A stretch of DNA of 59,600 nt from JAIQFL01 sp035295745. GTDB lineage: Bacteria > Acidobacteriota > Terriglobia > Bryobacterales > Bryobacteraceae. Position 1 is the stretch's first letter; each line of letters starts with the position of its first letter. The stretch spans positions 1 to 59,600 of the forward strand of contig DATGIL010000092.1 in the NCBI GenBank assembly GCA_035295745.1, given 5' to 3'. The notes beneath the pieces were generated by a model. That model had not been told where the DNA came from. It worked only from the letters and a program-made list of their open reading frames with translations, and searched no databases. The position numbers and the translations under genes were made by a program. Shown here piece after piece: positions 8,879 through 17,452 of the stretch.

Positions 8879-9793
8879 ATGAAGCTTTCGGGTCTTTGTG
8901 TTACCGTTCTTCTCCTGGCCGGTCCCGCCGGGGCCGCTGCCGACAAGTTGGAAGACACTTACCAACTCCTCCAAACCGCCGTAGCCAGTAAGGACGCTGC
9001 TCAGGTCAAGAAGCTGGTGGCGGATCTCTATCCGTTGACCTGCGAAATTACCATGTCCACCGCTCCCCAGGATCCGGACGAGAAGGAAGCCTGGTCGAAC
9101 AAGGTTTCTTACGCCAAGAGCATCGAATTGTATGGCGAATACGCGCTCTTTGCCACCGCCATCCAGTCCACGCCGGCCGTGACGGTGGACCTGATCGCGA
9201 CTCTCGAACAGCAGAATCCCAAAAGCAAATACCTGGCTGAGGCTTATGGACCGTATCTGGCGGCATTGAGCCGCACCGGGCAATCGGCCAAGATCCTGCC
9301 CCTCGCGGAGAAGGGTCTGGCGAACTTTCCCGAAAACGTAGACCTGTTGCTATTTCTGGCCGATAACGCCGCCAACCACAAGCAGACCGACCGCGCACTC
9401 AACTATGCCGACCGACTGGTGGCTTCCCTGGCAAAACATCCCAAGCCGGAGAGCATGTCGGCCGCGGATTGGGAGCGCAAACGGAGCGCGGCACTGGGCC
9501 GCGGCTACTGGATCGCGGGCGTCATCAACGGCGAACGGAATCAGTACACCGCCGCCGACAAGGACCTTCGCGCCGCTCTACCCTTGATTCAGGGACAGCC
9601 CTCGATGCTGGCCCCTGCGCTCTTCTATCTCGGAATGGCCGACTACCAACTCGGGCTGATGACCGTGAACAAAGCACTGGTACTGGATGCCGCCAAATTC
9701 AGCGAGCAATCAGCGATGATCGCGAGTCCCTACACCGACCAGGCCCGTCACAATGCCTTGGTTATGAAGGCCGAAGCGGCGAAGATGCGGTAG
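8879..9793 (+). CDS. Secreted TPR-like helical repeat protein
   Basis: A ~304-residue exported protein with a signal peptide (residues 1-20, cleavage near GAAA). The mature part is all helical and repetitive, with TPR-like units around YAKSIELYGEYALFATAI, SKYLAEAYGPYLAALSR, NVDLLLFLADNAANHKQ and LAPALFYLGMADYQLG. No catalytic motif is visible, so it is probably a protein-interaction scaffold in the periplasm. The frame is open upstream to 8663, but ATG 8879 has both a strong GGGGAGG and a proper signal peptide. It faces the truncated minus-strand FecR-like fragment at its 3' end. Confidence 0.75.
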   Translation: MKLSGLCVTVLLLAGPAGAAADKLEDTYQLLQTAVASKDAAQVKKLVADLYPLTCEITMSTAPQDPDEKEAWSNKVSYAKSIELYGEYALFATAIQSTPAVTVDLIATLEQQNPKSKYLAEAYGPYLAALSRTGQSAKILPLAEKGLANFPENVDLLLFLADNAANHKQTDRALNYADRLVASLAKHPKPESMSAADWERKRSAALGRGYWIAGVINGERNQYTAADKDLRAALPLIQGQPSMLAPALFYLGMADYQLGLMTVNKALVLDAAKFSEQSAMIASPYTDQARHNALVMKAEAAKMR

Positions 9794-9981
9794 AGTGGGA
9801 AGTTTCCCTTCACCTCCGCGCGCCGGTCAGGCGGGCGGGCACCTGCTCCGTGATCCACGTAAGCTTCGCCCTCGACGTTAGTGGCCAAGCCTGCCTTCGC
9901 GGTGACCGGTTGCGCGGAAGCAAGCAAAGCGGGAAGGAGCGCGAAGGCGAGAATTGCGGGGACAGCGTAGCCTGTCACCAT
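9748..9981 (-). pseudogene. Truncated FecR-like exported protein, N-terminal fragment
   Basis: The frame starts 9 bases after the MerR gene. Its first ~45 residues look real: signal peptide (VTGYAVPAILAFALLPALL), then AKAGLATNVEGEAYVD, which resembles the start of FecR-domain proteins (usual form AKAGLVxYxEGxVxLD). After that the sequence runs into the antisense of the TPR-like gene and stops. It appears to be the stump of a longer gene cut off when the 8.9-9.8 kb segment was joined. The family call is tentative. Confidence 0.4.
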
Positions 9982-9989
9982 CAGCGGGC

Positions 9990-10370
9990 TTACTTCAGGA
10001 GTTCCAGAATTTCGCTGAGTTCGCGGCGGATACCAGGCAAAGGATCCTCTTGGAAGAGATCCTGTTGCATACGCTTCGATCCGCGTGGCTTGGCGGCTTT
10101 CGGTTCGCCATGGAGCGCCATTCGGGCACCCTCGATGGTGAACTTCTTTTCGTAGAGCAGGTGTTTGATGCGCAGCAACAGCTCTACGTCCTTGCGGCGG
10201 TACAGCCGATGTCCCGTGCCCGATTTCTTAGGGGAGAGGACGGTGAACTCGGTTTCCCAGTAACGGAGCACATAGGGCTCCACGCCGAGCAGTTCGCTCA
10301 CCTCCCCGATCTTGAAGTACAGCTTATCGGGAATCTCCGGAGTTCCGGGTTGCAACGCAACATCCATCAT
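9990..10370 (-). CDS. MerR-family transcriptional regulator
   Basis: A 126-residue regulator with a MerR winged helix at residues ~17-85: YFKIGEVSELLGVEPYVLRY, WETEF, then GTGHRLYRRKDVELLLRIKH and the helix TIEGARMAL. The C-terminal part is short and lacks the cysteines of metal sensors, so the ligand is unknown. Similar short MerR proteins in Acidobacteria sit ahead of genes for exported proteins; here the following gene is only a stump. It is separated by 22 bases from the stop of the upstream 665-codon gene, so it may share its transcript. Confidence 0.85.
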   Translation of the reverse strand: MMDVALQPGTPEIPDKLYFKIGEVSELLGVEPYVLRYWETEFTVLSPKKSGTGHRLYRRKDVELLLRIKHLLYEKKFTIEGARMALHGEPKAAKPRGSKRMQQDLFQEDPLPGIRRELSEILELLK

Positions 10371-10392
10371 TTCTGCTATCCGTAATCCTAGC

Positions 10393-12390
10393 TCAGTCCG
10401 ACGCCAAAGTCACGGTGTGGTGTCCCCGGGGAAGAAAGATCGAAGACGGCCCGGCTCGTTCCACCCTGATTGGGACGCGGTCAATCTGAACTTCCCGCGG
10501 CATGCGATCCAACACCGCGATTGTCCGAGCCACACTTTCATACGAGAATTCGATGACCTTCGTGGAAAGCGCCCGCGCCGATTTCAGTTCGCCGTTCAAC
10601 CGCACAAGTCGAGCGCCCTGCCTGGGCGGGCCGGCCTCCACGTTGTGTGGACCCGGCGGTAGCCAGATCGTTTCGTCATCCGCCACCGGCCAGGGCTGCC
10701 CATCCACTAGTGCCGGGCCTTTCCAGGCGAGGCCAACCCCGAACGCGGAGTCCACAACCGTCGTCGAACCGGACTGCTGGAGCGTGGCAGCGGGTGCCGA
10801 TGCTGCCGGCAGAAGATCCAGGTCGGGAGTCAAGAGCGAGTTCTCGAAATAGAGGGCTACCCTCTGGAAATTCAAGGCGGCGCTGTGGACCAGTTGGAAA
10901 AGCTCCGTTCCGGTCTGTTGCCGCGTCGGATAGACATTCTGATACCGGTTGACGATGTTCAAGTCGATGGCGAGCCGCTCGCGGTGCGGCGTCAGCGGAC
11001 GGTAGCGCTCGGCGATCTCGTGGTAGCGCTGCGGGCCCAAATGCCAGACCGTCGCCGGGTCCTCGATCAGGAAGGTGACGGAGTGGCGATCGAGCAGCGG
11101 CAAAAGTCGCGCCGCGTCGGCTCCAATCGCGTCTCGCATGCCGGTGTCGAAGCGATCGTCCACATGCGTGAGAACCAGGTCCAGGTGGGGCTTTTCGTGC
11201 CGGATGGATTCCAGTTCGCTCATCCACTCCTCTTGCGTCCGTCGGGTGAGATCGCTGCGGAAGACCAGGAACTGAGCGGCGGCGTTGGCTGCGGTGGGGC
11301 CCGGGGGGCGGAACAGCTCGAGAGGATCGAAGCCGTTGGATTGACGAAACTCCGCTCTGACGTCGTCGTTCATGGGTGTGAATCGCGAGGGATTGGAGAT
11401 TCCCTGCAGCGATTCAAAATACAGCTCGGCCAGGTTGATGCCGTCCCAGTCGAATCGCGAGGCGAGTTGGTGCACTCCCAGGGAGACCGCTCGGAAGCAG
11501 TCGCGGTTCGTCAGGTTCATCAGCTTGCGCCAGTCGAGTTGGGCGTCTTGCAGGAGCGCCGTCTTCTCGCGCCACTGCGGATGATCTTGCCAGAACTGTT
11601 CACTGACGTGCGGCAGTTCCAGCCAGGCGTACACGAGAATCCCTTCGCGATGACATGCTTCGATCAGCTTGGCGAGGTACCGGTCGCGCTCCGGGTCGGG
11701 CTCGTAGAAGTGCCACGCCGCCACATGCAGTGTCGAGATGCCGGACTTCCGCCAGCGTGCGGCGAAGTAGTCTACATCCACCCTCAAACGGTACGAGGAA
11801 TCGAGGAAGGCCCAAAGGCGGGAGGAACGAAACGGGGCGTCGACGCCAAGATCGTGTAGGGCCTGCAGCAAATAAGGAAAGCGATCGTACCCGCGAGATC
11901 CGGGAGATACCGCCAGCCAGAGCACCGCACCCGAACCGCGTCGGAATCCTGCCACCAGGGGCACCCGGCTCCAGCGATCCGTGGTGAAGACCTCAGCGCC
12001 CTGCGGAAGCTCGTAAACGGGCACCTCCAAAGGCGACTGCCACACAATCTGCAGGTCGGGATGATGGACGTCGGAGACGCTGTTAACACGGACCTTAGCT
12101 TTGCCAGGACGAAAGCCGAACTGCGCGGCGAGCGGCGAATTGGACTCCAGGATCACAACCGCTCCATGCTCGACGCGAACCGGCCATTCAGGCGCTGGCG
12201 AAGTCCCAGGACCGCTGACGAGAATCCGGGGGTTCCCGGACGACTGCGGCTCCAATCCGATTGAAGCCAAAATGGCGTTCCACGGACCTGGGGCATCGCC
12301 CAGAACGCGGAACCCTGCCGCCGGTGCGCCCGGCTCGGCGGCCGCAATCGCGGCCCCCGACAGGAGAAGTCCGAGAATCGTCAGCCACAT
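10393..12390 (-). CDS. Large secreted protein, probable TIM-barrel glycoside hydrolase-like
   Basis: A 665-residue exported protein with a signal peptide at residues 1-18. Residues ~190-500 read like a (beta/alpha)8 glycosidase-like barrel: YFAARWRKSGISTLHVAAWH, EGILVYAWLELPHVS, FDWDGINLAELYFES and LDLVLTHVDDRFDTGM are strand-loop segments with acidic or aromatic ends. N-terminal ~170 residues and a C-terminal ~150-residue beta-rich part flank it. I cannot assign a family or substrate. A role in polysaccharide processing is a guess from the barrel and from the sugar-related genes nearby. The palindrome at 12423-12434 lies just upstream. Confidence 0.65.
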   Translation of the reverse strand: MWLTILGLLLSGAAIAAAEPGAPAAGFRVLGDAPGPWNAILASIGLEPQSSGNPRILVSGPGTSPAPEWPVRVEHGAVVILESNSPLAAQFGFRPGKAKVRVNSVSDVHHPDLQIVWQSPLEVPVYELPQGAEVFTTDRWSRVPLVAGFRRGSGAVLWLAVSPGSRGYDRFPYLLQALHDLGVDAPFRSSRLWAFLDSSYRLRVDVDYFAARWRKSGISTLHVAAWHFYEPDPERDRYLAKLIEACHREGILVYAWLELPHVSEQFWQDHPQWREKTALLQDAQLDWRKLMNLTNRDCFRAVSLGVHQLASRFDWDGINLAELYFESLQGISNPSRFTPMNDDVRAEFRQSNGFDPLELFRPPGPTAANAAAQFLVFRSDLTRRTQEEWMSELESIRHEKPHLDLVLTHVDDRFDTGMRDAIGADAARLLPLLDRHSVTFLIEDPATVWHLGPQRYHEIAERYRPLTPHRERLAIDLNIVNRYQNVYPTRQQTGTELFQLVHSAALNFQRVALYFENSLLTPDLDLLPAASAPAATLQQSGSTTVVDSAFGVGLAWKGPALVDGQPWPVADDETIWLPPGPHNVEAGPPRQGARLVRLNGELKSARALSTKVIEFSYESVARTIAVLDRMPREVQIDRVPIRVERAGPSSIFLPRGHHTVTLASD

Positions 12391-12422
12391 ATCACTTTAG
12401 ATAGAGATAGTGGGTCCGACTC

Positions 12423-12434
12423 GCGAATATTCGC
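12423..12434. promoter_or_regulatory. Perfect 12-bp palindrome upstream of secreted-protein gene
   Basis: GCGAATATTCGC is a perfect palindrome 32 bases before the minus-strand start at 12390, a position suited to a regulator site. No regulator is assigned. Confidence 0.3.
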
Positions 12435-12523
12435 AGATTTGTATCGGAATTTCGTGGCAAGTGACGAATTCGGCACACCGCCGGGCCTCTCGGGCGCCTG
12501 AAGCCGACCGCCCCGCCTGCCGG

Positions 12524-12829
12524 CTAAGACCTGGAAATTTTTCGGGCCTTGAAGTAGGAAGACAATCCGTACCAAGTCATGACGAGAGTGCAAAAACCGG
12601 CGATAACCAGACGCACCAGGTCTCCAAACTGATCTGCCGGTGCAGCCTTGGAATAGGCGCGGTAAAAGCGATAGGTTTCGAAGCCGAAAGTAATGGCTAA
12701 ACAACCAAAAAGAAAGGCGATAAAGTCGTTCCAGAGGGTCCTGGCGGGTTTCGCTACGGCAGGTACCACGTGGCGCACAAACTCGCGCCCTTGACGCGCC
12801 GCATACCGCGCGGCTATTCGGCTCAACAC
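12524..12829 (-). CDS. Small two-helix membrane protein
   Basis: A 101-residue protein with a basic amphipathic N-terminus (residues 1-30) and two predicted membrane segments (about 36-55 and 71-90), ending in a short basic tail (YFKARKISRS). No family is recognised. It stands alone between the large secreted-protein gene and a divergent small acidic-protein gene. Composition and codon pattern look like a real gene. Confidence 0.6.
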   Translation of the reverse strand: MLSRIAARYAARQGREFVRHVVPAVAKPARTLWNDFIAFLFGCLAITFGFETYRFYRAYSKAAPADQFGDLVRLVIAGFCTLVMTWYGLSSYFKARKISRS

Positions 12830-12912
12830 TTTTCTATCGTAACAGAACCAGCGATAGGCATTTCTCTCTCCCGAAAGGCAACCGAATTGCCGATAGAAAC
12901 TACAGGTTGCGC

Positions 12913-12941
12913 TTGTGAACCTGAGTCTCGTCCACTACAAT
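12913..12941 (+). promoter_or_regulatory. Sigma-70-type promoter for the small acidic protein
   Basis: TTGTGA (12913-12918), a 17-base spacer and TACAAT (12936-12941) match the -35/-10 consensus at 4/6 and 5/6. Transcription would start near 12948, leaving a leader of about 70 bases before the GTG start at 13016. Confidence 0.5.
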
Positions 12942-13015
12942 CGGAACGGGTGGACTGAGACCCATGGGTGGGAACGCCGGGTGGAGCCGGTGCATCCACC
13001 ATAAGGGAGTACTCT

Positions 13016-13324
13016 GTGGACGAGCCATTGAAGCATCTGATGCAGGAATTGGGAAACGCGATCAACGATTCCCTGTCCGAGTCCGACCGGATCGCGGAGG
13101 CGATCGGCGAAATTAAGAAAGCCGGTTACGACGTCTTTTTGGTCCTGGAAGCCACGATCGGCTTCAATCGACGGGACGAAAATTCCGAAGACGAGGACGA
13201 AGAGCAGATCGAGGCCACGGAGGAGCCCAAACGCGGGTTCGAAACTACCGGAAAGATCAAGCTGACCTCGCAAGATCACCGGTTTCTGCGAGCGCTCAAA
13301 ATCGCTGTGGATGACGACCGCTAG
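13016..13324 (+). CDS. Small acidic conserved hypothetical protein
   Basis: A 102-residue cytosolic protein with helical N-terminal half (LKHLMQELGNAINDSLSESD) and a strongly acidic stretch (ENSEDEDEEQIEATEE) before a short C-terminal strand-rich end. GTG 13016 is chosen because AGGGAGT lies 7 bases upstream; the frame is open to 12968 but those codons lack a binding site. It has its own promoter (12913-12941). Function unknown. Confidence 0.65.
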   Translation: MDEPLKHLMQELGNAINDSLSESDRIAEAIGEIKKAGYDVFLVLEATIGFNRRDENSEDEDEEQIEATEEPKRGFETTGKIKLTSQDHRFLRALKIAVDDDR

Positions 13325-13342
13325 CTGACACCGCCCGTCAGC
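13324..13342. terminator. Weak inverted repeat between convergent genes
   Basis: GCTGAC and GTCAGC pair around a 7-base loop where the plus-strand small gene and the minus-strand glycosyltransferase converge. There is no T-run, so a terminator role is only a possibility. Confidence 0.25.
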
Positions 13343-14396
13343 GACCCAGCAGGTTCTTGTACACGTCCCAGGTATCGTGGATGGCTTTTCTCCAGCTAAA
13401 CTGGCGCACGCGAGTGATACCGCGGCGGACCAAATCCTGTCTGAGATCCCGGTCATCCGTTAGTTGGCGGAGATCCTGACTAAGTGCATCGGCGTTCTCC
13501 GGGTCAACCAGGAGCCCCGCATCGCCCACCACTTCCGGCAGCGCCGATCGATCGGAAGTCAAAATCGGCACCCCCGCCGACATCGCCTCCAGCAACGGCA
13601 TCCCAAACCCCTCGTCCAGCGAGGGAAATGCGAAGATCATCGCCCGTGCATACCAAATCGCCAATTCGGAAGGTGAGACATATCCAAGAAGTGAGATGCG
13701 GCTGCGGGCCGGACTCCGCTCGATCCTGTCCAGAATCTCGGATGCCCCGAATCCCGACGCCCCGCCGGCAAGCACCAGCGTCCAGGAGTGGTCCACTGTC
13801 TCGAACGCCTCCACCAGGCGTTCGATGTTCTTGCGCTTCTGGATGGCGCCCACGTTCAGAATCACCTTCTCCCGCCGGACGTTGGTAGGAAAGTCCAACT
13901 CGCGGACGCCATGATGGATCACCCGAATCTTGTTGAAGTCAACGCCCAGCAGCGACACCACCTGATTTCGCGTGAAAGCGGACACGGCAATGATGACATC
14001 CGCTCGCGCTGCCGCCTCGCGAGCCTGATCGGTGAATCGAGTGCGAAATTCCGGTGTGGAGTACTCTCCCGTCATTACGAACAGGTCGTGGAAGGTCACC
14101 GCCGCACGGCGCAAGCGAATCCGAGGCAGGCGCTGGTTCAGTCCGTGGAACACGTCGGCAAAGTGTGGTCCCAACAACGGTTCTGCCAGTAGCCGCCGTC
14201 GCACATTCGGTGGAAACGATGGGATGCGCCGGAAGAACCGGTGCGGCCGGTAACAGAAATCCAGGCGAGCCTCGGGGTGTGCCGCCGCCAGCCCCCAGAG
14301 AATCTCCCGGGAATATAATCCCACCCCGGAGAGTTCGTTTCCTACACTATAGGTAGCATCTAAAGCGACACGCAGAGGGCCCGAGAACAGAGGCAT
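13338..14396 (-). CDS. GT4-type glycosyltransferase (family 1)
   Basis: A 352-residue GT-B fold glycosyltransferase. The N-terminal half starts with RVALDATYSVGNELSGVGLY, the acceptor-side G-rich loop. The C-terminal half carries VGAIQKRKNIERLVEAF (residues ~205) and the donor-binding E-x7-E motif in DEGFGMPLLEAMSAGVPIL (~285), typical of mannosyl/glucosyl transferases of GT4. It would transfer a sugar from an NDP-sugar to a glycan or lipid at the cytosolic face. No polysaccharide cluster surrounds it, so the product is unknown. Its start is about 13 bases from the stop of the sigma-54 activator gene upstream on the same strand, which suggests one transcript. Confidence 0.85.
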   Translation of the reverse strand: MPLFSGPLRVALDATYSVGNELSGVGLYSREILWGLAAAHPEARLDFCYRPHRFFRRIPSFPPNVRRRLLAEPLLGPHFADVFHGLNQRLPRIRLRRAAVTFHDLFVMTGEYSTPEFRTRFTDQAREAAARADVIIAVSAFTRNQVVSLLGVDFNKIRVIHHGVRELDFPTNVRREKVILNVGAIQKRKNIERLVEAFETVDHSWTLVLAGGASGFGASEILDRIERSPARSRISLLGYVSPSELAIWYARAMIFAFPSLDEGFGMPLLEAMSAGVPILTSDRSALPEVVGDAGLLVDPENADALSQDLRQLTDDRDLRQDLVRRGITRVRQFSWRKAIHDTWDVYKNLLGR

Positions 14397-14409
14397 GAAT
14401 CTTCTGATT

Positions 14410-15420
14410 CTACTGTGCCGTGAGTCCGAACTCCTTCATCTTGCGGTAAAGCGTGGTACGACTGATTTCCAGAAGCCTGGCTGCTTTCGAACGTTCTCCG
14501 TTGGTGGCTTCGAGCGCCGCGGAGATCGCCTGCCTCTCACTGTCGGGAATCGAGATCACCGGGGACTTCGGTACCAAGGTGTGGCACGGAAGATCTTCGG
14601 GCGCTGTCACCGCGCTTGACAATCGTTGCAGGCTGGCGTCATTCCGGTGATGGTGCTCCAGCAGCGCCGATGGCAGGTCGGCGGTCTGCAGCGCTCCCTC
14701 GGAGTTTAGGAGCACCATTCGGTCGACGCAGTTCTTCAACTCGCGTACGTTGCCTGGCCAGGGATAGGAGAGGAGCGTATCCAGAATCTCGCGTGACGGG
14801 TAGAACCGCTGGACGCCGGGAACCTCCGCAGCGTTCAGAAAATGGTCGATGAGCAGACGCACGTCTCCCCTTCGCTGGCGAAGCGGCGGCAGGTGGATCG
14901 TGAAGACGTTCAGGCGGAAGAGCAGGTCCTGGCGGAAGCGGCCCGCGCCAACCTCGGCCCTGAGGTCCCGATGCGTGGCCGCGATAATGCGGAGGTCGAT
15001 CTTGCGCCATTGCAACGCGCCGACCGCCCGGAACTCGCGCTCCTGGATCAGGCGCAGGAGCTTCACCTGCATTTCGAGAGGCAAGTCGCCGATCTCGTCG
15101 AAGAAAGCGGTACCGCCGTCGGCCAGCTCCACCAGCCCTTTCTTGTTCTCCGCAGCCCCGCTGAACGACCCCTTGGTGTGGCCAAACAATTCGGTCTCCA
15201 TCAAGGTGCCCACCAGCGAGCCACAATCGATGGGCACGAATTGACCGCGCGGATTGGCATTGTGTAGCGCGCGGGCAACCACCTCCTTGCCGGTGCCGGT
15301 CTCTCCAAGTAGAAGAACCGGGAGCCGGGTGCGCGAAGCTTTCTCGATCATCCGCCGGACAGCTTCGATTTCAGGCGACTCGCCCACCAGCCCGTGGGTA
15401 TTCGCCGGGTCGCGAATCAT
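14410..15420 (-). CDS. Sigma-54-type AAA+ activator without receiver domain
   Basis: A 336-residue enhancer-binding protein. The AAA+ core spans ~10-245: Walker A LLGETGTGKEVVAR, the sigma-54 contact loop ELFGHTKGSFSGA, Walker B GGTAFFDEIGDLP, and the arginine-finger region FRQDLLFRLNVF. A Fis-type HTH closes the protein (RSKAARLLEISRTTLYRKM, ~310). It lacks any N-terminal receiver, GAF or PAS domain, so activity must be set by level or by another protein. The contact loop reads GSFSGA instead of the usual GAFTGA. It lies one base from the rlpA-like gene, which precedes it on the same strand. Confidence 0.85.
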   Translation of the reverse strand: MIRDPANTHGLVGESPEIEAVRRMIEKASRTRLPVLLLGETGTGKEVVARALHNANPRGQFVPIDCGSLVGTLMETELFGHTKGSFSGAAENKKGLVELADGGTAFFDEIGDLPLEMQVKLLRLIQEREFRAVGALQWRKIDLRIIAATHRDLRAEVGAGRFRQDLLFRLNVFTIHLPPLRQRRGDVRLLIDHFLNAAEVPGVQRFYPSREILDTLLSYPWPGNVRELKNCVDRMVLLNSEGALQTADLPSALLEHHHRNDASLQRLSSAVTAPEDLPCHTLVPKSPVISIPDSERQAISAALEATNGERSKAARLLEISRTTLYRKMKEFGLTAQ

Positions 15421-15421
15421 T

Positions 15422-16219
15422 TTAGTAGGAATCTAGTCTGACGACGAAGGCATTCCTCTCACCGAATTCCTGGCGAATTCGGTCGGACATGGCGGTGGCG
15501 GCATTTTCCGTCGGCTCGGCGCCCACCAGCACCCGCCACATCTCGTGTTCGCCCTCGCGTGGGACGATGCGCGCCGACCCAAAACGGGCCGCCATGTCGG
15601 TGCGGACCCGTTCGGCGGTGGGCCGGTCGAGATAGATGCCGACTTGCACCGCAAACGCTCCAGAACTTGTAGCTTGCACCAGCGGGGCGGGCGGCGGAAG
15701 AGCTGGACGAGGGCTCGGCGGAGGAGGCATAGGCGGAGCCGCCGGACGTGCGGATCTCGCCGGGATGACAGCGGCAGACGTGGGTATCGGGATCACTTCA
15801 ATCCGGACGGGACCGATTCCGGGCCCAATCAGATCGATCGCTCCGGCCGCGGCGTGGGACAGATCGATGATTCTTCCATCAATGAACGGTCCACGGTCGA
15901 TGATGCGAACTTCGACTGCCTTGTTATTGCGAAGATTTACTACACGTACCCACGTGTTAAACGGCAGTGTGCGGTGGGCGGCGACCAAGGTCTCCATATC
16001 GTAAATCTCACCATCGGCAGCCTGCCGGCCGTGATAGGGATGGCCGTACCAGCTCGCGATCCCTGTTTCGGTGGATCCGATCTGTGCGGAGGCGGGCGTC
16101 TGGCCACTACGCGACGCTGGAGGAGGCGGCGGGGTGACGCGGGCGTGTTTCTTGTGGCCGCAAGCGCTGAGCGCTACGGCAATGGTCCCCAGTGCGAGAA
16201 GTAGCGCATTTCTCATCAC
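15422..16219 (-). CDS. rlpA: RlpA-like lipoprotein with SPOR domain
   Basis: A 265-residue lipoprotein (lipobox LSAC, lipid cysteine at residue 20). Residues ~52-145 form the RlpA double-psi beta-barrel with GIASWYGHPYHGRQAADGE and VRIIDRGPFIDGRIIDLS, including the D-R-G-P-F motif of septal-ring lytic transglycosylases. A proline-rich linker follows (~150-190), then a SPOR domain (~192-265, FAVQVGIYLDRPTAERV) that binds denuded glycan strands. The protein would act on peptidoglycan at the outer-membrane side. It is directly followed by the sigma-54 activator gene. Confidence 0.88.
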   Translation of the reverse strand: MMRNALLLALGTIAVALSACGHKKHARVTPPPPPASRSGQTPASAQIGSTETGIASWYGHPYHGRQAADGEIYDMETLVAAHRTLPFNTWVRVVNLRNNKAVEVRIIDRGPFIDGRIIDLSHAAAGAIDLIGPGIGPVRIEVIPIPTSAAVIPARSARPAAPPMPPPPSPRPALPPPAPLVQATSSGAFAVQVGIYLDRPTAERVRTDMAARFGSARIVPREGEHEMWRVLVGAEPTENAATAMSDRIRQEFGERNAFVVRLDSY

Positions 16220-16279
16220 ATTGTTCCGATTATGACATGGAGAGGTTAGGTCGGCGGGAAGGTTGATGGCTACCGAACT

Positions 16280-17245
16280 TCACCTTCCACGTGGCTGGCG
16301 CTTCGGAGAGTGGTCCACCTCTGGTCCGAAACTAAGTTCCATCACGCGCCGAATCAGCTCTTCGTCTGCACTCCGCGCCCGACATTCCTCTTCCACGGCA
16401 GCGCGTAGATCGCGTTGCTGAATTTCAGTCATCTTGATGTTCCCGCCGCGAATCCAAATCCTGCGCGCTTGGGTGGGACGGAACTGGGCACGGACAGTTT
16501 GGGACAGTTCGTAGGCAAGTTCTCCGCGGGACCATTCCACGACATAATCGGAGCTTGGCGGGCGTAGATAGCAAACGGCGGCCGCGGAATCCTGAGCGTT
16601 GTGGATACTGAAGCGGAAGCGCCAGGGGTTTTCGGTAACGATGATCGACAAGCGGTGCTCCATCGCTGCAAGAGTCTGGTCTGTTGTTTGTGCTACCAAG
16701 CGTTGTAGCAACTGCGCGATCGACTTATCAGAATGAAGCGGAAAGAAGTACCAGTAGGTACAGCCCTTGGCTATGTTTGAGACCACACGATTGGCCATTT
16801 CCGGGTGTAGCAGTGGCTGGTGATCAACGATGAAAACTTCTGATAACTCTGTTAGATGACCTCCCTTTTCGCTGGCTGGCCGCTCGACTCTCACTAAGTC
16901 GTGAACCGAGAGCTTACCTTGGGTTGGCTCCTGGCGAGCCGCATTTGTGTCCGGAATTGGCCAATCGTCGAAGACGGCCACATACATCGCATGAATGCCG
17001 CGATCTACACGTAAACGAAGGGGTATTCTCAATTCGTTTTGCGGTCGGTTATACTGATTCAGAACCTTTATGAGGCGATTGAGTTCGTATGTTTCGAGTT
17101 TGCCGAACTCCTTCTGCATCAGTGTCAAAGGCGTGGCGCGGCCCTGCTCAGCTAGAAACCGTAAAAGAGGCACCAAGGTGTCCTCTCGTCCCTGCAACAC
17201 TCTCTCACAATACTCTTCCAGCGTAGCCCGCTCTGAATCTGTCAT
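16280..17245 (-). CDS. Hypothetical protein divergent from the tubulin-like gene
   Basis: A 321-residue soluble protein without signal peptide or membrane segment; I recognise no family. The first ~90 residues look helical with a winged-helix flavour (PLTLMQKEFGKLETYELNRL). The middle is alpha/beta (VSNIAKGCTYWYFFPLHSDK, RLSIIVTENPWRFRFSIHN) and the C-terminus is charged and helical. It is divergent from the tubulin-like gene with ~207 bases between them, and its base composition is visibly less GC-rich than that of its neighbours, which hints at transfer. It could be a regulator or a partner of the tubulin-like/VWA pair. Confidence 0.6.
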   Translation of the reverse strand: MTDSERATLEEYCERVLQGREDTLVPLLRFLAEQGRATPLTLMQKEFGKLETYELNRLIKVLNQYNRPQNELRIPLRLRVDRGIHAMYVAVFDDWPIPDTNAARQEPTQGKLSVHDLVRVERPASEKGGHLTELSEVFIVDHQPLLHPEMANRVVSNIAKGCTYWYFFPLHSDKSIAQLLQRLVAQTTDQTLAAMEHRLSIIVTENPWRFRFSIHNAQDSAAAVCYLRPPSSDYVVEWSRGELAYELSQTVRAQFRPTQARRIWIRGGNIKMTEIQQRDLRAAVEEECRARSADEELIRRVMELSFGPEVDHSPKRQPRGR

Positions 17246-17441
17246 CGTTCTGTAATTTGAGATTATAGCTGGTCATGCCAATGAAATGCCAGTATTCTGC
17301 CAATTCTTTGCAAGCTTCTGACGAAGTGGCAATCGATAGGCACTGATTAGCCCCATCATCGAAGATTGCCAGACATCGGATGCCAGACCAAGCCAACCTT
17401 GTGATTGCAAACCTCATCGGACTGTAATGTACCCATGTCAT
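17205..17441 (-). CDS. Possible small protein upstream of the hypothetical gene
   Basis: A 78-codon frame that would lie 5' of, and overlap by 41 bases, the 321-residue gene on the same strand. Its residue mix (RLAWSGIRCLAIFDDG, EACKELAEYWHFIG) is protein-like, not the Arg/Pro/Ala mix seen in antisense frames here, but there is no clear binding site and no family match. It would occupy most of the divergent intergenic region. Low confidence. Confidence 0.3.
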   Translation of the reverse strand: MTWVHYSPMRFAITRLAWSGIRCLAIFDDGANQCLSIATSSEACKELAEYWHFIGMTSYNLKLQNDDRFRAGYAGRVL

Positions 17442-17452
17442 AAACGAAAGAT

